From NCBI GenBank assembly GCA_025449575.1, contig JANWJB010000182.1, positions 1 to 35,510 on the forward strand: 35,510 nucleotides of DNA, given 5' to 3'. Source of the stretch: Acidobacteriaceae bacterium. Its GTDB lineage: Bacteria > Acidobacteriota > Terriglobia > Terriglobales > Acidobacteriaceae. Under the pieces are notes generated by a model that saw only the letters and a list, made by a program, of their open reading frames with translations, was not told the origin of the DNA and searched no databases. Of the stretch, positions 31,499-35,510 are shown piece by piece. Positions within the stretch are counted from its first letter, which is position 1; every line of letters starts with the position of its first letter. A program made the position numbers and the translations under genes.

Positions 31499-33142
31499 TC
31501 ACCAAGACGACATCAACTGAAGCACGCGAGGAAGAATCTCTTCCTTCGCGACGTTGTCGAAGGGTCTGCCGGGGTTGGCCTTTTGCCACTCGGAGCGCGC
31601 GTGGTCGAATGCCGCGCCGGCTCCGAGAGCCGTGCCTCCCCGTCCGGCTGGGCCGGTCGATCCCTTGGGCTCTGTCTTCTTCGTTGCGTCGATCTGGGCG
31701 TCGACTTTGGCGCGCTTTGCCGCTGCGGAAGCCGCCGTCTGCACTCCCGCCTGGCGCAGCTCCTCTCGCGCCACGTCGGGAAGATATTGCTGGATAGCGC
31801 GGTCAATCGCTGCCAGTCTGCGCTGCCGCGATGCATCGCCCACCGGCAGCCGCTGGAGCTCCTGCATCTGTCCTTGCAGCGCCGGGTTCGCCTGTATCTT
31901 ACGCACCAGCTTGGCGCCGATGGCTTTGGGGAGAATGTTCTTCAAATAGGGGCTCACCATGGCGCCCTGCTTCTCAACGTTGGCCAGAATCCGCTGGATG
32001 CTGTCGTTGATCCGCTTCTGCGCTTCCTGCTGCAGCCCTTGCTCGAAGCCTTTCCTCTCCTCCACCTGCGCGCCATGTCGGCGTTGCTTCAGCTCTATCT
32101 CGCCGCGCTCCAACGCTTCCAACCTCCGTCGCAGCGACTCCGGCAAATCCTCTTTCGCCGGGGAAGGAGCGGCGGTTTCTTCCCTGAGGATCTCCAGTGC
32201 AGCCTTAACGCTTTCATCTCTGTCCCGCTCCTCTTGCGAGCGGTACATGTTGCTCCTGAGCCGCGCTTCTACCTCCGCGCTTCTATGCTCCAGATCCAAT
32301 CCCACCACGTTATCGACGAATCCATAGAAGTCCTCGCCGATCACCGGCTGCCCGTCTTGCTCCAGCACCTCGCCGTTGACGCCGCGCTCGTAGGAAAGCT
32401 CTGCGATCCGGGCCAGCGCGGTCAGTGTGCCTTCGCGCGTGGTTGAGCCAAGAAAGGTCTCCCGTACGTCTACCCATGTCGACGAGTTGTCATGCGCCGA
32501 CTTAGCTGATTCGAGATCGGGGAAAAGCTCGCGATACGGCTTCAGTTCCGCCGCCTCTCGCGCGGTCTTATAGAGTTGGCCTTTCAGCTTAGGATCGGCA
32601 TCGAGGATCTTTGCGAATTCCTCGTTCTCCTTGGCCATCTGGCTCAATGACTCTGGAGTTACCGGAGCTTCCGGTTCCAGTTGAAAGTCGTCGTCGGCTT
32701 CAGTTGTCCGCTGTTCCTCGGCGGCGTTCGTAGTCGCGGACTCGCCTTGCTCGGCATCTCTCGGAGCCCGCGCGGCCTCCGGAGTTTCCGCCGGCTCACT
32801 GGCTTCTTGGTTCGGCGTCTCGCCTTCTTCTGCTTTTGCTGGTTCTGCAGCCTGCTCCGCCGGAATCGCAGCCAGCTTCTCTTCAAGCAGCGCTTTCGCG
32901 TAGTCTTCGCGAATCGGATACTTGGCCGGGTCCACGCCGGATGCCTTGGCGCCGCTTGCGCCCGCCGCGCTGCCTGGAGACTCAGGCGCCTTCGCGGGGC
33001 TCGGCATGGGCTTGCTCGCGCCACTGTTCGAAGCTGCTGGAGCTACAGCAGGACAGGGCGCCGCCCCGGCGGCCGCCGGAGCTGAGGAAGAGCTTGATGT
33101 TGCCACGGCCGGAGCCGCAGAAACCATTCCATCTGTAGACAT
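31499..33142 (-). CDS. Probable phage scaffolding protein
   Basis: A 547-residue protein. Residues 1-80 are low-complexity Ala/Pro/Ser; about 80-200 are Glu/Ala-rich acidic coil; about 200-520 are long charged helices (e.g. EERDRDESVKAALEILREET, GEIELKQRRHGAQVEERKGF). The C-terminus is basic and may bind the capsid (SEWQKANPGRPFDNVAKEEI). Acidic, helical composition and the place between portal and capsid fit a scaffolding protein that guides prohead assembly and is then lost. It is much longer than T7 gp9 (about 307 residues). No protease triad is obvious, so scaffold removal could rely on exit rather than cleavage. Confidence 0.6.
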   Translation of the reverse strand: MSTDGMVSAAPAVATSSSSSAPAAAGAAPCPAVAPAASNSGASKPMPSPAKAPESPGSAAGASGAKASGVDPAKYPIREDYAKALLEEKLAAIPAEQAAEPAKAEEGETPNQEASEPAETPEAARAPRDAEQGESATTNAAEEQRTTEADDDFQLEPEAPVTPESLSQMAKENEEFAKILDADPKLKGQLYKTAREAAELKPYRELFPDLESAKSAHDNSSTWVDVRETFLGSTTREGTLTALARIAELSYERGVNGEVLEQDGQPVIGEDFYGFVDNVVGLDLEHRSAEVEARLRSNMYRSQEERDRDESVKAALEILREETAAPSPAKEDLPESLRRRLEALERGEIELKQRRHGAQVEERKGFEQGLQQEAQKRINDSIQRILANVEKQGAMVSPYLKNILPKAIGAKLVRKIQANPALQGQMQELQRLPVGDASRQRRLAAIDRAIQQYLPDVAREELRQAGVQTAASAAAKRAKVDAQIDATKKTEPKGSTGPAGRGGTALGAGAAFDHARSEWQKANPGRPFDNVAKEEILPRVLQLMSSW

Positions 33143-33219
33143 AAGTATGTGGTCGCCTCTGCTTAAAAGCCTGTGCTGTAACTGGGTTGTGAATGGCTAC
33201 AACTTCACCGTGCAAAACG

Positions 33220-33267
33220 GGCCCTATCTTGTTAGGGCCTACCTTCAATCCCGCTTGAAGCAGCGGG
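33220..33267 (-). promoter_or_regulatory. Two hairpins between portal and scaffold genes
   Basis: CCCGCT (33250-33255) pairs with AGCGGG (33262-33267), and GGCCCTA (33220-33226) with TAGGGCC (33233-33239), each around a 6-base loop. In the minus direction a short T4 follows the second. They may attenuate transcription or protect mRNA ends in the 132-base gap. Confidence 0.5.
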
Positions 33268-33274
33268 GATCTAC

Positions 33275-35510
33275 TTACTTCTTTACCGTGTTGGCTAGCC
33301 TGATCAGCGTGTTCGCCGCCTGGACTTGGCGCTGGATATTGCCGCCCGTGGCGGCTGGCGGCAAATGCATGAGGTTCCCCACCGTGTGTGCGACATCGTC
33401 GATTGCCGCCGGGGGAATCTCCGGCTTGGCAGCTTCTGCCGGCGCTCCGGCCTGCGCTACCATCGCTTGCTGTTGCGCTTCTTCCATTGCCCGCTGGGTC
33501 TCGAGCGCGGTCGCCGCCGTGAGATAGGCGAGCACGTTCTGCCATCCAGCCGGATTCTTCGTTGCCAGATCGGAGTTCTCCTGCGCATATTGCCGGACCA
33601 CCCGCTTCAATACAGAGAAGTCGTCGATCTCCTTGTCCGGTAGAATCGACGGCTTCCACTGCCCCATGGGCTTGCTAGTGGCGGAATCCAGCATCGGAAT
33701 TGGCTGAGACTTTATCAGTTGGTCGAGAACCTGCAGCACCTTGGAACGCATTGCCGCTCCCGGAATCACGATTCCAGGCACTCCGAGCGCCGTTGCCGCC
33801 TGCTCCTGATTGCTGGATTCCTCAAAGATCGCCTGCGCCAGCGGATTCTGTGCCGCCGCCTCCATCAGATCCATCCAGCGCTGCCGCAGCTCGGCCGCCG
33901 TCATGGGGAATCCCTGATCAATATCCGGATAGGCGTGGGCATTGCCTTGCAAATCGTCGAGTCGCACATAGTTGTTGCGAAACTCCGAGCCATTTTCCAC
34001 GATGACTTGGCGCAGATCCTCCGTCATATTTCGCTGCGCGCATCGCACTGCGATGCCGTCTGCGGCGGCATGCTCGTCTCGTAGGTTCTCCCAGTAGATA
34101 TTCAGCTTGCCTAGAGCCACGTTCAATTGCTGTTGCTGGCCGCCGAAGGTCTGCACATTCTCATCGCCGGGTCCGCCATGGATTTGCGGCGGCACGCCCG
34201 CGAAGATTTGCGCATTCATCGCCAGCTTGTCCAGATAGGCGAAAGCCTCTTCGTGCATCTGAAACTGGAATTGAAAGAGCGCGTCGGCCAGCCGCTGCGA
34301 CCCCGGCGCCCCGGTCCGCTTCAGCTTGACCAGGTTCAACACGCCCGGCAGCATCGGCTTGCCCTGCATCGCCTTGTTGTCGATCAGATCTGCATTGGCC
34401 AGCGTCACTCCTGAAGAGCAGCGGTCCATGAACTCGTGCAGGATATTGGCCATGTCGTTGTAGCGTTTCTGGAACGGTACAACGATGTCGCCGATGGCCG
34501 GCGGATATAACCCAAACCCCTCATGCGTGCCGGCCCATGTCCATTCATCCACCAGCTTGGCTTCTTGCGCCGCCAGAAACGTGTCGCCTGCATTCACCAG
34601 CAATACGCCGTTGGGGTAGTACTCGCGCATTCGCTTTCCGAACTCTTGATCGGCCTCCAGATCGAAGGCCCAGGGCTGGATCCAGCTGCGCGAAAGCGTG
34701 GGGCGCTGGTCTTCCAGAACGCTCGCATATGCGCCGGTCTGCGAATACACCTGCTGCCGCGCGATGCGGTCGATGCTTCCATTCGCTGAGAGCGTGCTCG
34801 TCGCCGATGCGGCAATCTGCTCATACATGCCGGGATACGCTGCCCGCAGAGCGCCAACATGCACTTCGAGCTCGAGATTCAGAATCGGTGTCTGGCAAAG
34901 GCCTTGCGCCGCCGGATCGCAGTCCACTTCCAGTGGAGAGTACACATTTTGCGCCACCATGCCATTGGGAACCTCTTCCTCTCCCAGCTTCTGTGTAGCC
35001 GTGCCATACTCCGCCGGAAAGAAAGACTCGCCGCCAAAAGGGGACTGGCAGCTTGAGCAGAGCCGAGGTGCGCTCCCGTTCGCCGCTTCTTCGGTATCGA
35101 GCGGGTCCATCGCGCCGGCGGCCGCCAACGCCGGCGTATCCTGCCCACAGGAAAAACAGTGATAGCGGGCTGGAAGAATCTCCGTCTCCGACTCTTGCAA
35201 GACCGGCTCATGCCGGCTGCCCGCGCGGTCCGCATCCACAATGTAGCGCGTATGGCGAAAGGCGGCGCCCGTCGTATAGAGATACAGCAACTGCTGCTTC
35301 AACAATGCCTGCTCGCGGTTCTGGCGCTCGATGATGCCGATCAGTGTTTGCGCGGCCTTCGCCGTTGTCACATCCATCAATTGCTCGGCATTCTCAGGCA
35401 GCCAGCGCGACTTGGGAACCTGCGGTGACAGCGATGCAATAAATCCGGTCGCCAGCATCTGATAGAAGTTGCTGCAGTACTGGTACAGGTCCTTGTCGTC
35501 GGAGTCTTTC
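33275..35510 (-). CDS. Phage portal protein (5' end cut by window), with inserted zinc ribbon
   Basis: At least 744 residues are visible; the frame is open to the right edge, continuing upstream of an internal ATG at 35458 with native-looking sequence (DLYQYCSNFYQMLATG), so the true start is outside. Portal features: helical N-terminal part, IGDIVVPFQKRYNDMANILH, a Gln-rich crown region and a long C-terminal helix region rich in Ala/Gln. The size is close to the P22 portal (about 725). An unusual insert (about 35047-35158) holds CFSCGQD and LCSSCQS, a zinc ribbon. Portals form a 12-mer ring for DNA passage. It is first in the visible block, before scaffold and capsid, as in T7. Confidence 0.8.
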   Translation of the reverse strand, partial: KDSDDKDLYQYCSNFYQMLATGFIASLSPQVPKSRWLPENAEQLMDVTTAKAAQTLIGIIERQNREQALLKQQLLYLYTTGAAFRHTRYIVDADRAGSRHEPVLQESETEILPARYHCFSCGQDTPALAAAGAMDPLDTEEAANGSAPRLCSSCQSPFGGESFFPAEYGTATQKLGEEEVPNGMVAQNVYSPLEVDCDPAAQGLCQTPILNLELEVHVGALRAAYPGMYEQIAASATSTLSANGSIDRIARQQVYSQTGAYASVLEDQRPTLSRSWIQPWAFDLEADQEFGKRMREYYPNGVLLVNAGDTFLAAQEAKLVDEWTWAGTHEGFGLYPPAIGDIVVPFQKRYNDMANILHEFMDRCSSGVTLANADLIDNKAMQGKPMLPGVLNLVKLKRTGAPGSQRLADALFQFQFQMHEEAFAYLDKLAMNAQIFAGVPPQIHGGPGDENVQTFGGQQQQLNVALGKLNIYWENLRDEHAAADGIAVRCAQRNMTEDLRQVIVENGSEFRNNYVRLDDLQGNAHAYPDIDQGFPMTAAELRQRWMDLMEAAAQNPLAQAIFEESSNQEQAATALGVPGIVIPGAAMRSKVLQVLDQLIKSQPIPMLDSATSKPMGQWKPSILPDKEIDDFSVLKRVVRQYAQENSDLATKNPAGWQNVLAYLTAATALETQRAMEEAQQQAMVAQAGAPAEAAKPEIPPAAIDDVAHTVGNLMHLPPAATGGNIQRQVQAANTLIRLANTVKK

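Larger units (their letters stand above)
17453..35510 (-). mobile_element. Prophage late (virion) module, podovirus/T7-like gene order, cut by right edge
   Basis: A block of about 15 tightly packed minus-strand genes: portal, scaffold-like, capsid, adaptor-like, nozzle-like, fibre-like, small accessory proteins, putative internal virion proteins, TerS candidate and TerL. This order, with the terminase last, is that of T7-type late operons rather than lambda or P22, where terminase comes first. No integrase, att repeat, repressor, polymerase or lysis gene is visible. The left boundary must lie between the TerL stop (17453) and the ccmC start (17328). That the block is integrated, rather than an assembly join, is inferred from the host genes next to it. 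Confidence 0.85.

Noticed and set aside
17453-35510. Gene transfer agent instead of prophage
   Set aside because: Gene transfer agents carry siphovirus-type head-tail genes with terminase first; this block has podovirus-like order and a scaffold-like protein. Not fully excluded, as no integrase or early genes are visible.
1-35510. CRISPR arrays, tRNA or rRNA genes, classical insertion sequences
   Set aside because: I found no regularly spaced repeats, no cloverleaf with a CCA end, no rRNA-like sequence and no transposase frame in the window.

Overview
The window is GC-rich bacterial chromosome with two parts. Bases 1 to about 17,340 carry ordinary host genes on both strands. Bases about 17,450 to the right edge carry a long, almost entirely minus-strand block of phage virion genes. 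The gene content (MgtC/DUF4010 membrane protein, ECF sigma with a very short soluble ZAS anti-sigma, HAMP/SpoIIE phosphatase, YVTN propeller lipoprotein, small secreted protein of unknown function, orphan ccmC with a CcmD-like partner) suggests an Acidobacteriota (Terriglobia-like) genome. That placement is inference from family content and composition; there is no rRNA or other taxonomic marker here.

Host part, left to right: the 3' part of a sensor histidine kinase (cut by the window edge), overlapping tail to tail with a single-domain response regulator; an MgtC/SapB-DUF4010 membrane protein; an ECF sigma factor with its ATGA-coupled anti-sigma; a large secreted lytic transglycosylase with an N-terminal repeat region; a small zinc-ribbon-like gene enclosed by a long inverted repeat (6913-7028 and 7483-7596); queG; a cold-shock protein; a YihY/BrkB membrane protein; a membrane-bound HAMP-SpoIIE phosphatase; a YVTN-type beta-propeller lipoprotein; a CDF cation transporter; a small secreted protein; and ccmC followed by a 45-residue CcmD-like gene.

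Phage part, read in the direction of transcription (right to left): portal (cut by the right edge), scaffold-like protein, major capsid protein, two unassigned proteins, a short adaptor-like protein, a 121-residue protein, a ~1,000-residue nozzle/tail-tube-like protein, a fibre-like protein, a DUF6197-like protein, two small proteins (one GNAT-like), a Gln/Ala-rich putative internal virion protein, a 442-residue protein with a RelA/SpoT-synthetase-like segment, a small terminase candidate and the large terminase. Portal-scaffold-capsid-adaptor-nozzle-fibre-internal proteins-TerS-TerL is the late-gene order of T7-type podoviruses, so I read this as the late module of a podovirus-like prophage. 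No integrase, repressor, polymerase, holin or endolysin is visible; the early half must lie beyond the right edge or be missing. Most of these genes are tightly packed with overlapping stops and starts. Three gaps hold hairpins, and one plus-strand membrane-protein gene with its own -10-like box sits in the block like a moron.

Points most worth a second look: the RelA/SpoT-like segment in a virion cluster; the 121-residue gene and the nozzle-like gene lying in one frame separated only by a TAG, which forces an unusual start (ATT or a late TTG) or readthrough; a zinc ribbon inside the portal; and the inverted-repeat-bounded small gene.
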